Below, in pieces: positions 1-8,182 of a DNA stretch of 64,000 bases; position 1 is the stretch's first letter, and each line of letters begins with the position of its first letter. The notes under the pieces are model-generated. The model was given only the letters and a program-made list of their open reading frames with translations, was not told where the DNA came from and searched no databases. A program made the translations under genes and the position numbers. The stretch spans positions 496,001 to 560,000 of the forward strand of contig NZ_CP123967.1 of NCBI RefSeq assembly GCF_029917005.1, given 5' to 3'. Origin of the DNA: Tessaracoccus lacteus. Lineage in GTDB: Bacteria > Actinomycetota > Actinomycetes > Propionibacteriales > Propionibacteriaceae.

Positions 1-2013
1 GAACCGCCGCTGGACGGTCCACAAAGAATTGAGCGTCGTCGCCTATTCGTAGACTGGGCCAAGATTGGGGACATTCAGGATTCCCTTCTCGAACTGAACA
101 GCCATGAACGCCCTGCGCAGTTCCTCGGTGTTCGCGCGTGTCGAGGACTGGTTAAATGGGCCAACGATGAACGCTCTGGGCTGAAGCTCCCTTACAGTTT
201 GAGAGGGCTCGCTGACGCCGCGGCTCTCTTCGGCGAACAAAACGTCAACATGCGGGTCTACGAGTACGCAAAGAACCTGACCAAGGCTGACTGGGACAAC
301 GTTAAGGCGCGATTCCTGGATCTCGCCGCGCGCCATCTAGCATGGTTGCCTGATGAGGAACGCTCCACAGCATACCGCGCCATGACCTTGACAGACATCC
401 TCGATGCTCCCTTCTCCACAAAGCCGATACTGGCCGATTGGAACTGTTTGATAATCGGGCTTGATGCCGCACAACAAGCAGACGCACTGCTGGCTGCTAG
501 CGTCGCCCTAAACCAGTTGTGGAGCAATGCAAAAAGGCAGACGCGCCTGACCGCCAACGACGATCCGCGGGTGCCGACATTCATCGTGATTGATGAGGCC
601 CACAACTTCGTGCCGGCGACAACGACCGACCCGCTTAGGCGCCGAGTCTCGGAACAAGTGCTTCAGATCGCCTCAGAGGGGAGAAAGTTTGGTTTGTACC
701 TTATCCTCGCAACTCAGCGACCCACCAAACTCCATCCCGAACTGGTACCCGAATGCGAGAATTCATGCGTCTTGCGAGTGCAGTCGGACCGCGAACTGCG
801 ATTCGCTTCGGAAACATTGGGAATTCAACACGCGCGAGTTGAGCCAGCGTCTCGCTTCACCACCGGACAGGGACTCCTTAGTGGCAGGTGGGTTGGTGGT
901 GAACTTGTGGAGGTTCTAGCAGCCCCGGCAAGGACTTCCGTGGGAGGCGGCGGGTTGAGCGACACTTGGATGGGCGGGGCAAGACCGATCATGTGGGCAC
1001 GCACGCTGGCCGTCAATCCAGTGGACGAAGAAGCCCCGCTCCTTGATGCATCCCCCAAGAGCGATGTCGCTGCTGAGGCCGCACGACTAGTCGTGGAGCA
1101 AATTCGGAGCAGTTCTGAACCAGTACCTTTGGCCGCCCTCGCCCACCAAATTCGTTCCACACTAGGAGTCGGTGAACCGGATTGGGATGGTTCTGCTTCA
1201 TTCAAGGACTACCTACTGCGTCTAGAAATTCCTAATCTTCAGATAGATCCAAAGGGGCCAAGTTACGCGCTCTTGACCGATATGGCTACCGCCACGGAGC
1301 AGTCAGAGAGTGGAATCATTGATCGTTTACATCGTGAGATAGATCTGCCGCGTCTAACTTCGGAGGAGTACGCCGCCATTTTCAACGCGATTTCGGACGA
1401 GTTGGCAGTGAATCCCTTTGGACTGACTCAAACGAGCAAGGCTATCCGGGATGCACTCCAAACGACTGCGACGCCAGTCAATCGCGCTTCCATCAACTAC
1501 GTATTGAAGGGCATCGGCATCGGGGGGCATGACTTTTCCCCCGATCGAAGCCAAGATCCCAACGTGTTGGCAGAGGCATTTCTGCGTGGTGTAGTCAAGA
1601 CCGCCAACATCGCCCAGGAGCGTGTCGATCAGCTGTCTCTTCTCCGAAGCCACATCGCTGGGGCTCTTGAGCCGCAAGTCCTAATCGATGATGAGATTCA
1701 GGAAGAGTATCAGAGTGATCCATCGGCAGGATCGGTCGATATCCTAGCTAGAGTCATTGAACTTAAGCGAGCAAGGAGGTATCCTGAAGCGCGCGAAGTG
1801 GTTCAGACGGCGCTCGCGGAGACTTCTTGGACTACACAAGAGGATATTTCCCTTGCTGGTGAACTGACCAGGCAGGGCGCGTTCATCTCTCGCCGCCTGA
1901 AAGATCGAGATGGAGAGATCACTCTTCTCCGGAGCTACTTGGTTGCTCCTAATCGCCATCCCAACGATGAGGAATGGGTTCGCGCAAGACTGAATATGCT
2001 GGTAGGCATGTGA
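1..2013 (+). CDS. HerA/FtsK-type P-loop ATPase, C-terminal part, with OST-HTH-like tail (5' end outside window)
   Basis: The frame is open from base 1 with no stop, so this is the 3' part of a longer gene; the N-terminal region with Walker A is missing. Visible: a Walker B strand TFIVIDEAHN (about 577-606), then GRKFGLYLILATQRP (about 682-723), the sensor segment typical of HerA/VirB4/DUF87 hexameric translocases. About 1120-1265 encodes PVPLAALAHQIRSTLG...FKDYLLRL...PSYALL, which resembles an OST-HTH/LOTUS fold; a second helical segment follows (about 1350-1530). HerA-type ATPases pump DNA and often pair with a nuclease in phage-defence loci; any partner would lie upstream, unseen. Base composition is visibly lower in GC and codon use less biased than in the core genes, and the gene sits in an island beside a tRNA. 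The ATPase class is clear; the OST-HTH assignment and a defence role are inference. Confidence 0.75.
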   Translation, partial: EPPLDGPQRIERRRLFVDWAKIGDIQDSLLELNSHERPAQFLGVRACRGLVKWANDERSGLKLPYSLRGLADAAALFGEQNVNMRVYEYAKNLTKADWDNVKARFLDLAARHLAWLPDEERSTAYRAMTLTDILDAPFSTKPILADWNCLIIGLDAAQQADALLAASVALNQLWSNAKRQTRLTANDDPRVPTFIVIDEAHNFVPATTTDPLRRRVSEQVLQIASEGRKFGLYLILATQRPTKLHPELVPECENSCVLRVQSDRELRFASETLGIQHARVEPASRFTTGQGLLSGRWVGGELVEVLAAPARTSVGGGGLSDTWMGGARPIMWARTLAVNPVDEEAPLLDASPKSDVAAEAARLVVEQIRSSSEPVPLAALAHQIRSTLGVGEPDWDGSASFKDYLLRLEIPNLQIDPKGPSYALLTDMATATEQSESGIIDRLHREIDLPRLTSEEYAAIFNAISDELAVNPFGLTQTSKAIRDALQTTATPVNRASINYVLKGIGIGGHDFSPDRSQDPNVLAEAFLRGVVKTANIAQERVDQLSLLRSHIAGALEPQVLIDDEIQEEYQSDPSAGSVDILARVIELKRARRYPEAREVVQTALAETSWTTQEDISLAGELTRQGAFISRRLKDRDGEITLLRSYLVAPNRHPNDEEWVRARLNMLVGM

Positions 2014-2112
2014 GAGGGATCTTTCGTTCAGCACGATCGGCCGCAACCAATGTGATTGGCGGACGTAGGGCGGATTCAACTGGTCGTCGCAACACCTCGA
2101 TGGTGGAGGTGT

Positions 2113-2340
2113 GTGGTGGCGAGTTCGAGGAAGCCGTGGGCGGAGGCTCCGGTGGGTGCACGTCGGCAGTGGGCGGCGGATCGGGCGTTGCGGCCTGCGA
2201 TGCGGTCTCCGGGGCGGCCGGAGCCCTCTCGAGCGGTGCAGCGCGAGTTCTGGCGGCTGATCGCGACCGGTGTCACGACGCTCGAGGCGGCGGCAGCTGT
2301 GGGTCGCCGTCCAGTCGCGCGGTCGCTGCGCCCTCCGAGC
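2113..2340 (+). pseudogene. IS30-family transposase, N-terminal remnant
   Basis: Frame 1 from the GTG at 2113/2116 gives a short protein with LRPAMRSPGRPEPSRAVQ followed by REFWRLIATGVTTLEAAAAVG. This matches the N-terminal HTH of actinobacterial IS30-type transposases (MRSPGRP..., FW..IA.G...EEAA..VGVS). After AAVG the expected continuation is lost: the frame reads RRPVARSLRPP and runs into the end of the IS256 element. No continuation of IS30 is recognisable on the other side of the IS, so this is a decayed fragment rather than a simply interrupted gene. Confidence 0.55.
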
Positions 2341-2341
2341 T

Positions 2342-3788
2342 TGTCAAGTTGTTTGTGTAAGGAGTTCGGTCTTCGAGTGGGTCAGAGGTAGGGGTTGATC
2401 CGGTCGGGGTAGGCGATCGCGAGTTGGGCGAGGGCCTGTTTCCAGTTCGTGGTGACCTGCCCCTCGACGAGGCGGCCTTCGGCTTTGCGTTTCTCTCCCT
2501 TCTTGCGTCCTTTCTCCTTGGCGCGGTCGCGGGCCCGCTTGTCTTCGATGTTGCAGATCGCCAACCACAGCAGCTTCACGGTGGCCTCGTCGGAGGGGAA
2601 GTGGCCGCGGTTCTTCGTCACTTTCCGCAGCTGGTAGTCGAGCGACTCGATGGCGTTGGTGGTGTAGATCACGCGGCGCAGCATGGGCGGGAACGCCAGG
2701 AAAGGCACGAACCGGGTCCAGGCGTCGGTGAACACACGCACGGTGTTTGGGTTCGCCCGGCCGAGCTCGGAGGCTGCGAACGTGTCCAGGGCGGCCCGCG
2801 CGGCCGGCTCGTCGGCGGCCTGGTAGATCGGCTTCAACGCCGCCGCCATCTGCTTGCGGTCCTTGTAGGTGACGAATCGCATCGCGGAGCGGATCAAGTG
2901 GACAACGCATGTCTGAACGGTCGACTGGGGCCAGGTGGCCTCGACGGCCTCGGGGAAACCGGTCAGTCCGTCGCAGCATACGATCAGCACGTCACGGACG
3001 CCGCGGTTGGCGAGCTGCGCGCAGACCCCAGCCCAGAACTTCGCCCCTTCGGTGGCCTGGATCCAGATCCCCAGCACGTGTTTGATCCCGTCCATGTCGA
3101 CGCCGACCGCGATGTGAGCGGCCTTGTTGCGTACGTGGGCGCCGTCGCGGACCTTCACGATCAGCGCGTCGAGGTAGATCACCGGGTAGAACGCCTCCAG
3201 TGGCCGCTGCTGCCACACCATCACCTCGTCGGCGACCTCGTCGGTGATCTTCGAGATCGTCTCCCTCGAGATCTCGGTCCCGATGGTCGAAACGAGGTGA
3301 TGCTCGATGTCACGGACCGTCATCCCGCCCGCATACAAGCTGATGATCATGTCATCGAGGCCTGACAGCCGCCTGGAGCCCTTCGGGACCAGCATCGGGG
3401 TGAACGAGCCGTCCCGATCGCGGGGTATCGCCAAATCGACGTCGCCGACGCTGGTGGCCACCGTCTTCGGGTACGACCCGTTGCGCGAGTTCGGGAACAT
3501 CGAGGCTTCGGCGTCGCCCTTGTCGTAGCCGAGGTGGTCGGCGAGTTCGGTCTGGAGGCCTCGCTCGAGGCCGGCCTTGATCAGGTGCTGGATCAGCCCG
3601 TCCCGGCCCTCCAGCTGGACATCGCCGGCATCGATGCGGGCATACAAGTCATCCAGAGCCCCGGAGGCCTCCAACGCGGCCACTCCGTCGCGCTGCGCAC
3701 GTCGCCGGTCTTCACGGTCGAGTTTGTCTATCACGGTCATCATTCTGCTTTCGTGTCAGGAGCAACCCCTTACACAAACCATCTGACA
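2342..3788. mobile_element. IS256-family insertion sequence with imperfect terminal inverted repeats
   Basis: The left end reads TGTCAAGTTGTTTGTGTAAG (2342-2361) and the reverse complement of the right end reads TGTCAGATGGTTTGTGTAAG (3788-3769). About 26 bases pair with a handful of mismatches, enclosing one transposase gene transcribed leftward. The length of about 1.45 kb is normal for a one-gene IS256 element. A 7-bp string CCCTCCG lies at 2331-2337 and again directly after the right end (3789-3795), but on the left four bases separate it from the repeat, so it is only a doubtful target duplication. Confidence 0.85.
2382..3743 (-). CDS. IS256-family (Mutator-type) transposase
   Basis: A 453-aa DDE transposase that cuts and joins the ends of the surrounding IS. 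The catalytic context of the family is intact: first Asp in VIYLDALIVKVRD, second Asp in IVCCDGLTGFPEAV, Glu in YTTNAIESLDYQLRK, plus the conserved TCVVHLIR. Length is close to the usual 400-450 aa and there is no internal stop or frameshift, so the element could be active. Start ATG at 3743, with an alternative ATG one codon later. The right terminal repeat is about 25 bp upstream, leaving little room for a promoter outside the repeat, as is common in this family. Confidence 0.97.
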   Translation of the reverse strand: MMTVIDKLDREDRRRAQRDGVAALEASGALDDLYARIDAGDVQLEGRDGLIQHLIKAGLERGLQTELADHLGYDKGDAEASMFPNSRNGSYPKTVATSVGDVDLAIPRDRDGSFTPMLVPKGSRRLSGLDDMIISLYAGGMTVRDIEHHLVSTIGTEISRETISKITDEVADEVMVWQQRPLEAFYPVIYLDALIVKVRDGAHVRNKAAHIAVGVDMDGIKHVLGIWIQATEGAKFWAGVCAQLANRGVRDVLIVCCDGLTGFPEAVEATWPQSTVQTCVVHLIRSAMRFVTYKDRKQMAAALKPIYQAADEPAARAALDTFAASELGRANPNTVRVFTDAWTRFVPFLAFPPMLRRVIYTTNAIESLDYQLRKVTKNRGHFPSDEATVKLLWLAICNIEDKRARDRAKEKGRKKGEKRKAEGRLVEGQVTTNWKQALAQLAIAYPDRINPYL

Positions 3789-3921
3789 CCCTCCGCCCTC
3801 CATGGCCCTGTGATCTGACTCATCGCCATCGACGGATACACACCAACTCGCCCTTCCATCCCCGACACCGACAGGAGACCGGCCATGTCGCTCCCCATCT
3901 CGCCCACCTGGGGTCAACCCC

Positions 3922-4143
3922 GTGCCCGAGTGGCTGTCATTGCAGCAGGCGGACGCGGTGCACGGCGTGAGTGTCGACACCCTGCGGCGCCGCATCGCCT
4001 CAGGGAAGCTCCGGGCGTCACGGTTCGGCGTGAGGGTCATCCGAGTGCGCGTCGAGGATCTCGACAAGCTGTTCCGGACCATCCCCACGGGCGATGACCT
4101 CACTCAACGACGGGCCCGTGCGCGCAATCAGCGCCCTTGGTAA
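3922..4143 (+). CDS. Excisionase-like helix-turn-helix DNA-binding protein
   Basis: A 73-aa protein starting at GTG. WLSLQQADAVHGVSVDTLRRRIASGKLRASRFGVRVIRVRVEDLDKLF is a MerR/Xis-type (HTH_17) domain: it reads sequence through 'VSVDTLRRRI', followed by the small wing 'RASRFG..IRV'. Such proteins direct excision of integrated elements or act as small regulators. It is the last gene before tRNA-Ser, which fits an island excisionase, but no integrase is next to it. The frame is also open upstream of the GTG, without an ATG. An overlapping 70-aa frame from the ATG at 3885 shows no domain and was discarded. Confidence 0.65.
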   Translation: MPEWLSLQQADAVHGVSVDTLRRRIASGKLRASRFGVRVIRVRVEDLDKLFRTIPTGDDLTQRRARARNQRPW

Positions 4144-4289
4144 ACCACTGATCGTCCTCACCGGCGCTGCGCACCTCATGGTGCGCGGCGCTCACGCCTG
4201 CGTCTGCGAGCCCGTGCGACTCCACGTCGCCCGGATACAGGGCGGCCCTGCCAGAGCGCGCTCAAGTGCTCGAGGAACATGCCACAAAA

Positions 4290-4311
4290 ACTCGGGGCAC
4301 ACTCGGGGCAC
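4290..4311. repeat. Two tandem 11-bp units between the HTH gene and tRNA-Ser
   Basis: The 11-bp string ACTCGGGGCAC occurs twice head to tail about 70 bp from the encoded CCA end of tRNA-Ser. The surrounding 4144-4381 has no convincing gene. The position is where arm-type or core binding sites of an integrase could lie, but two short units are weak evidence. Confidence 0.4.
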
Positions 4312-4381
4312 GAATCGTGCAACGGAACTCCATCAATCCCCGAAAAGACGACTCACGCCCTAGTCAGAGCGGGAATCGAAG

Positions 4382-4469
4382 TGGCGGAGGATACGAGATT
4401 CGAACTCGTGAGGGCGTGAACCCAACCCGCTTTCCAAGCGAGCGCCATAGGCCTCTAGGCGAATCCTCC
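4382..4469 (-). tRNA. tRNA-Ser (anticodon GGA)
   Basis: Reading the minus strand from 4469: acceptor GGAGGAT pairs with ATCCTCC near the 3' end, the anticodon stem CTCGC/GCGGG encloses the loop TTGGAAA (anticodon GGA), there is a long class II variable arm, a T arm containing GTTCGAATC, discriminator G and an encoded CCA (4384-4382). The class II shape with GGA identifies serine. The 3' end faces the accessory region, making it the probable attachment site of the island. Confidence 0.95.
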
Positions 4470-4517
4470 GTGGGGGACTCTACCGGAGGCCGCGGCGTCG
4501 TCTCAAATCCGGGTCGG

Positions 4518-5492
4518 TCACATCCCTGCGAGTGCCACCAGCAGTCCCTGCGACGCAGAAACCCGGCCGACGACCCTGCCGTGGCCGAGCACCGGCTGCG
4601 GCTGGAACTCCCTCAACGTGTCCGTTGCCAGCCCGAGTGCGTCGAGCACCGCGACAACGACGGGGACGGTCGCGCGGTGTGCCCCGTCGGACGCCTTCAC
4701 GACGATGCCGGTCCCGCCGGACAGGCCGACGGCGAGCGTCCCCTCCGCCCCGATCTTGCAGACCAGGCCCGAGACCTCGCGGTGCAGCACGAGCTCGTCG
4801 CGACGGGTACCCGAGACGTACTCGGGGTGCGCCCGGTAGGCGTCGGCCAGCCTCCGCGACTCGACGGTGTCGCCGGCGGCGAACCGGCCGAACGCCCTCG
4901 CCAGGCCCTTGACCGTGCAGGGGAGCGCCGGGGCCCCGCAGCCGTCGGGCACGGGATCGCCGATCTCGTCGCCCGTGTACTCGCCCAGCGTCTCGCGGAT
5001 CGCGAGCTGCAGCGGGTGCCCAGGCTCGAGGTAGCTCTCCAGCGGCCAGCCCGCCCGCACGCAGGTCCGCACCATCGCCGAGTGTTTCCCGGAGCAGTTG
5101 TGGATGATCCGCTTCTCGCCGTGGCCGGCGGCGAACCACGCCCGCGCAGCCTGGGGGTCCAGCGGGGTGCCGGGCGTGACCTGCAGCGCGTCCTCGGTCA
5201 GGCCGGCACCGACCAGGATGTCGCGCGCGCCCTCGACGTGGATCTCCTCCCCGGAGTGTGACGCGGACGCGAGCGCCAGCTCCGCGCCGGTAAGGTCGAG
5301 GCCGGCTCTGAGCATCGCGATCGCCTGGAAGGGCTTGATCGCGGATCGGGCGAGGAAAGGGGAGTCGACATCGCCGAGGACGAGCGCCACGGAGCCGTCG
5401 GGGTTCGTGACCGCCAGGCAGCCGTGGTGCACGGCCTCGAGGTAGTCGCCCCGCCACACCTCGGCGAGAGCGGGATCTGCAGTCTTGACCAT
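4518..5492 (-). CDS. L-asparaginase II family protein
   Basis: 324 aa of the bacterial L-asparaginase II family (PF06089, distinct from the EcAII type), hydrolysing L-asparagine to aspartate and ammonia in the cytoplasm. Visible family blocks: EVWRGDYLEAVHHG near the N terminus, SPFLARSAIKPFQA, SASHSGEEIHV, RIIHNCSGKHSAMV and PVPDGCGAPALP. The ATG at 5492 (MVKTADPALAEVWRG) is chosen because the longer frame to 5594 runs through the region opposite the SRP RNA and adds a low-complexity, non-family extension. It is a single gene, divergent from the SRP RNA/dnaX and converging on tRNA-Ser. Length is normal. Confidence 0.93.
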   Translation of the reverse strand: MVKTADPALAEVWRGDYLEAVHHGCLAVTNPDGSVALVLGDVDSPFLARSAIKPFQAIAMLRAGLDLTGAELALASASHSGEEIHVEGARDILVGAGLTEDALQVTPGTPLDPQAARAWFAAGHGEKRIIHNCSGKHSAMVRTCVRAGWPLESYLEPGHPLQLAIRETLGEYTGDEIGDPVPDGCGAPALPCTVKGLARAFGRFAAGDTVESRRLADAYRAHPEYVSGTRRDELVLHREVSGLVCKIGAEGTLAVGLSGGTGIVVKASDGAHRATVPVVVAVLDALGLATDTLREFQPQPVLGHGRVVGRVSASQGLLVALAGM

Positions 5493-5567
5493 GCGCGTCA
5501 CCCTACTGGCGCGGGAGCCCCGGGCGCCGCCCGGGACACTTCGGGCATGCGCTACAGTGGTTCCCGG

Positions 5568-5652
5568 TTCCTCGCGCGGCGGTATCTCGCCCAACTCCCC
5601 CAGGGTCGGAAGGCAGCAAGGGTAAGTGAGCTCTTCCGGGTGCGCGAGGGGC
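5568..5652 (+). ncRNA. ffs: Signal recognition particle RNA, small bacterial (4.5S) type
   Basis: A single long hairpin closed by CCTCGCGC (5570-5577) and GCGCGAGG (5642-5649), with the apical core CAGGGTCGGAAGGCAGCA (5601-5618) containing the GGAA tetraloop and the asymmetric internal loop bound by Ffh. A run of six T (5653-5658) follows and can serve as terminator. Location just upstream of dnaX is the usual one in actinobacteria. The exact 5' end is estimated. Confidence 0.93.
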
Positions 5653-5700
5653 CTTTTTTCTGTCCGGAAACTGTCTGCTGGCTGGAATAGGGTGGATCGG

Positions 5701-8133
5701 GTGAACGACGACTACGACGACGAGGACGACTACGCCCCCATCGACGGGGACGCCTACGGCTCGGCCGACACGCCCGATTTCGTCCCGATGGACGGCCCCG
5801 GCCTCTTCGACGAGGCCGAGGAGGAGTTCGAGGTCGTCGCCGAGGTGACGGCCCCCGTCGTCGAGGCGAGGCGCACGACCGCCGCGCCGCGGGCCCAGAC
5901 TCCCGACGCCCCGCTGGCGCTGTACCGCCGCTACCGGCCCGACACGTTCGCCGAGGTCATCGGCCAGGAGCACGTCACCGTCCCGCTGCAGCGCGCCCTG
6001 GCAAACAACAAGGTCGGCCACGCCTACCTGTTCTCCGGCCCCCGCGGCTGCGGCAAGACGACGTCGGCCCGCATCCTCGCCCGCTGCCTGAACTGCGAGC
6101 AGGGCCCCACGCCCACGCCGTGTGGCGAGTGCCAGTCGTGTCGCGACCTGGCGCGCGGCGGCCCCGGCTCCATCGACGTCATCGAGATCGACGCGGCCTC
6201 GCACGGCGGCGTCGACGACGCCCGTGATCTGCGCGAGCGGGCCTACTTCGCCCCGGTCGCCAGCCGCTACAAGATCTACATCATCGACGAGGCCCACATG
6301 GTCACGACGCAGGGCTTCAACGCCCTGCTGAAGCTCGTCGAGGAGCCACCGCCGCACACCAAGTTCATCTTCGCGACCACTGAGCCCGAGAAGGTCATCG
6401 GCACCATCCGGTCCCGGACGCACCACTACCCGTTCCGGCTCGTGCCGCCCCGGGTGCTGGGCGACTACCTGACCCACATCTGCGAGGTCGAGGGCGTCTC
6501 GATCGAGCACGCCGCCATCCCGCTGGTCGTGCGTGCCGGCGCCGGCTCCGTGCGTGACTCGCTCTCGGTGCTCGACCAGCTCCTCGGCGGGGCCGCCGAC
6601 ACGGGAGTCAGCTACGAGCAGGCCGCCGCGCTGCTCGGATACACGCCCGACGTTCTGCTCGACGAGATCGTCGACGCGTTCGCCGCCGGAGACTCCGCAG
6701 GCGTCTTCACCACCATCGACAAGGTCATCGAGGTCGGCCAGGACCCGCGCCGCTTCGGCGAGGACCTGCTCCGTCGCCTCCGTGACCTCGTCATCCTCGC
6801 CGCGGTGCCCGAGGCCGTCACCACCGGCATCCTCGACGTGGCCGAGGACCAGGCGCAGCGCCTCCAGACGCAGGTTGCCGGCATGGGGGCCGGTGAACTG
6901 ACCCGCGCCGCCGAGGTCATCGCCACCGGCCTGACCCAGATGCGCGGCACCACCGCGCCCCGGCTCCACCTCGAGCTGATGTGCTCCCGCGTCCTGCTGC
7001 CCGGCGCCGACGACGACGAGCGCGGACTGCACGCCCGCCTCGACCGGCTCGAGCGCCGCGTCGGGATGATGGGCGAGGCGCCCGCCGCGGCCGCCCCGGC
7101 GATGCCCCCCGCGCCGGCTCAGCAGCACCCCGCGCCTCAGCAGCGGCCGGCCGAACGGCCCGCCCAGCAGCGCCCGGCTGAGCAGCCCCTCCAGCAGCGT
7201 CCCGCGGAGCAGCCCGCCCAGGAGCGACCGGCCGAGCAGGCTTCCGACGCCCAGCCTGCCCCCGCTGCCGAGGCTCCCGCTCCGCAGCCTGCAGCGCAGC
7301 AGCGTCCGGCGGGAAGCGCCCCGGCCGCCCCGGCGCAGCCCGTGGAACCCGTGCAGTCCACCCCGACGCCCCCCGCGCCCGCGGCGCAGACCGCCCCGTC
7401 GAGCGGTCAGCTCACCGCCGCCGAACTACGCCGGGTGTGGCCAACCGTCCTCGACGAGGTCAAGCGCCGTCGCCGCTTCACCCACATGCTGCTCGCCCAG
7501 CACGCGCAGGTGCTCGACGTATCGGACGGCGTGCTGACTCTCGGGTTCAGCGCCGCCGGTCCCCGCGAGAACTTCGGCTCCGGCGGCTCCGCCGACGTGC
7601 TCGCCGACTCGATGATCGAGGTCATGGGCGTCGAGCTGCACATCACCACCGTCGTCAACGACGGGTCAACCCCGCCCGATGCGCCTCAGCAGCAGCGGCC
7701 TGCGGCAGCGCCGCCGGCCGATCAGCGGGTCCAGCCCGTCGATCAGCGGCCGCAGCCCGAGCGTGTACATCAGGCGGACCCGGCGCCAGTCGAGCGGCAC
7801 CCCTCCGCCGAGCAGCGGCCCGCCGGAGCAGAGGTGTCGGGCGCTGACCCTTCGACAAGCTCAGGGAACCGTGGGGGAGGCTCAGGGAACCGGGATGGCT
7901 CGGGCCCTTCGACAAGCTCACGGAACCGGGGGGGAGACTCAGGCCCCTCGACAAGCTCAGGGAACCGAGGAGCAAGCTCAGGCCCTTCGACAAGCTCAGG
8001 GAACCGGGAGAGCCGGAACCGGGAGAACGAGGTCTCCGCGGAGGACGCGGTCCTCGACGCCGAACACAACGCAGAGGAGCTCCTGAGCACCGAGCTCGGG
8101 GCGGAGATCATCGCGGTCCGCGACGCGGACTGA
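5701..8133 (+). CDS. dnaX: DNA polymerase III subunit gamma/tau
   Basis: The clamp-loader ATPase that loads the sliding clamp. After an acidic N-terminal leader of about 75 aa comes the AAA+ core: LYRRYRPDTFAEVIGQ, Walker A GPRGCGKTT, a four-cysteine zinc module (CLNCEQGPTPTPCGECQSC), Walker B IIDEAHM and sensor FATTEPEKV. The middle is a long Pro/Gln/Ala linker (QQRPAEQPAQ-type repeats), followed by the tau C-terminal domain (about LTAAELRRVWPTVLDEVKRRRRF to ELHITTVVND). Next to the end is an odd Ser/Gly/Asn-rich insert (STSSGNRG four times), produced by translated copies of an interspersed repeat. Start: GTG at 5701, 9 bp after an in-frame GTG at 5692 that is also possible; longer starts fall inside the SRP RNA. 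Followed by ebfC and recR, the standard order. Confidence 0.96.
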   Translation: MNDDYDDEDDYAPIDGDAYGSADTPDFVPMDGPGLFDEAEEEFEVVAEVTAPVVEARRTTAAPRAQTPDAPLALYRRYRPDTFAEVIGQEHVTVPLQRALANNKVGHAYLFSGPRGCGKTTSARILARCLNCEQGPTPTPCGECQSCRDLARGGPGSIDVIEIDAASHGGVDDARDLRERAYFAPVASRYKIYIIDEAHMVTTQGFNALLKLVEEPPPHTKFIFATTEPEKVIGTIRSRTHHYPFRLVPPRVLGDYLTHICEVEGVSIEHAAIPLVVRAGAGSVRDSLSVLDQLLGGAADTGVSYEQAAALLGYTPDVLLDEIVDAFAAGDSAGVFTTIDKVIEVGQDPRRFGEDLLRRLRDLVILAAVPEAVTTGILDVAEDQAQRLQTQVAGMGAGELTRAAEVIATGLTQMRGTTAPRLHLELMCSRVLLPGADDDERGLHARLDRLERRVGMMGEAPAAAAPAMPPAPAQQHPAPQQRPAERPAQQRPAEQPLQQRPAEQPAQERPAEQASDAQPAPAAEAPAPQPAAQQRPAGSAPAAPAQPVEPVQSTPTPPAPAAQTAPSSGQLTAAELRRVWPTVLDEVKRRRRFTHMLLAQHAQVLDVSDGVLTLGFSAAGPRENFGSGGSADVLADSMIEVMGVELHITTVVNDGSTPPDAPQQQRPAAAPPADQRVQPVDQRPQPERVHQADPAPVERHPSAEQRPAGAEVSGADPSTSSGNRGGGSGNRDGSGPSTSSRNRGGDSGPSTSSGNRGASSGPSTSSGNRESRNRENEVSAEDAVLDAEHNAEELLSTELGAEIIAVRDAD
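7848..8008 (+). repeat. Four copies of an interspersed repeat inside dnaX
   Basis: The core CCCTTCGACAAGCTCAGGG, usually followed by AACC, occurs at about 7848-7870, 7905-7928, 7943-7967 and 7982-8008, with one half copy (GGCTCAGGGAACCGG) near 7879. Copies differ by one or two bases. In the dnaX frame each gives (P)STSSGNR. The same core occurs at 24667-24707 and 56533-56573, so this is a dispersed family that has expanded locally here. Confidence 0.9.
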
Positions 8134-8182
8134 CGTCTCCAGCTGCTTCTATTCTTGACCCCAACCCATCTAGGAGAGACCG

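Larger units (their letters stand above)
1..4381. mobile_element. Right end of a putative tRNA-Ser-associated genomic island
   Basis: Everything up to the encoded CCA end of tRNA-Ser(GGA) is accessory: a HerA-type ATPase of lower GC, an IS30 remnant, an intact IS256 element and a 73-aa excisionase-like HTH gene. Past the tRNA the genes are ordinary chromosomal ones. tRNA 3' ends are classical integration targets and Xis-like genes normally lie close to one end. No integrase gene is visible, so it was lost or lies at the other end. The left boundary and a second att copy are outside the window. Confidence 0.5.

Noticed and set aside
2331-3795. 7-bp CCCTCCG as IS256 target duplication
   Set aside because: On the left four extra bases separate it from the terminal repeat; IS256 elements usually make 8-9 bp duplications directly at their ends.
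4266-5261. 331-aa frame crossing tRNA-Ser and asparaginase
   Set aside because: It reads through a tRNA gene and antisense to the asparaginase; Arg/Pro-rich with no motif.
5503-7128. 541-aa antisense open frame
   Set aside because: Opposite dnaX and the SRP RNA; no domain, and its composition is the complement of dnaX codons.
7848-8008. CRISPR array
   Set aside because: Repeats are short and irregularly spaced, the spacing is itself coding and related, and no cas gene is present; this is a dispersed repeat.
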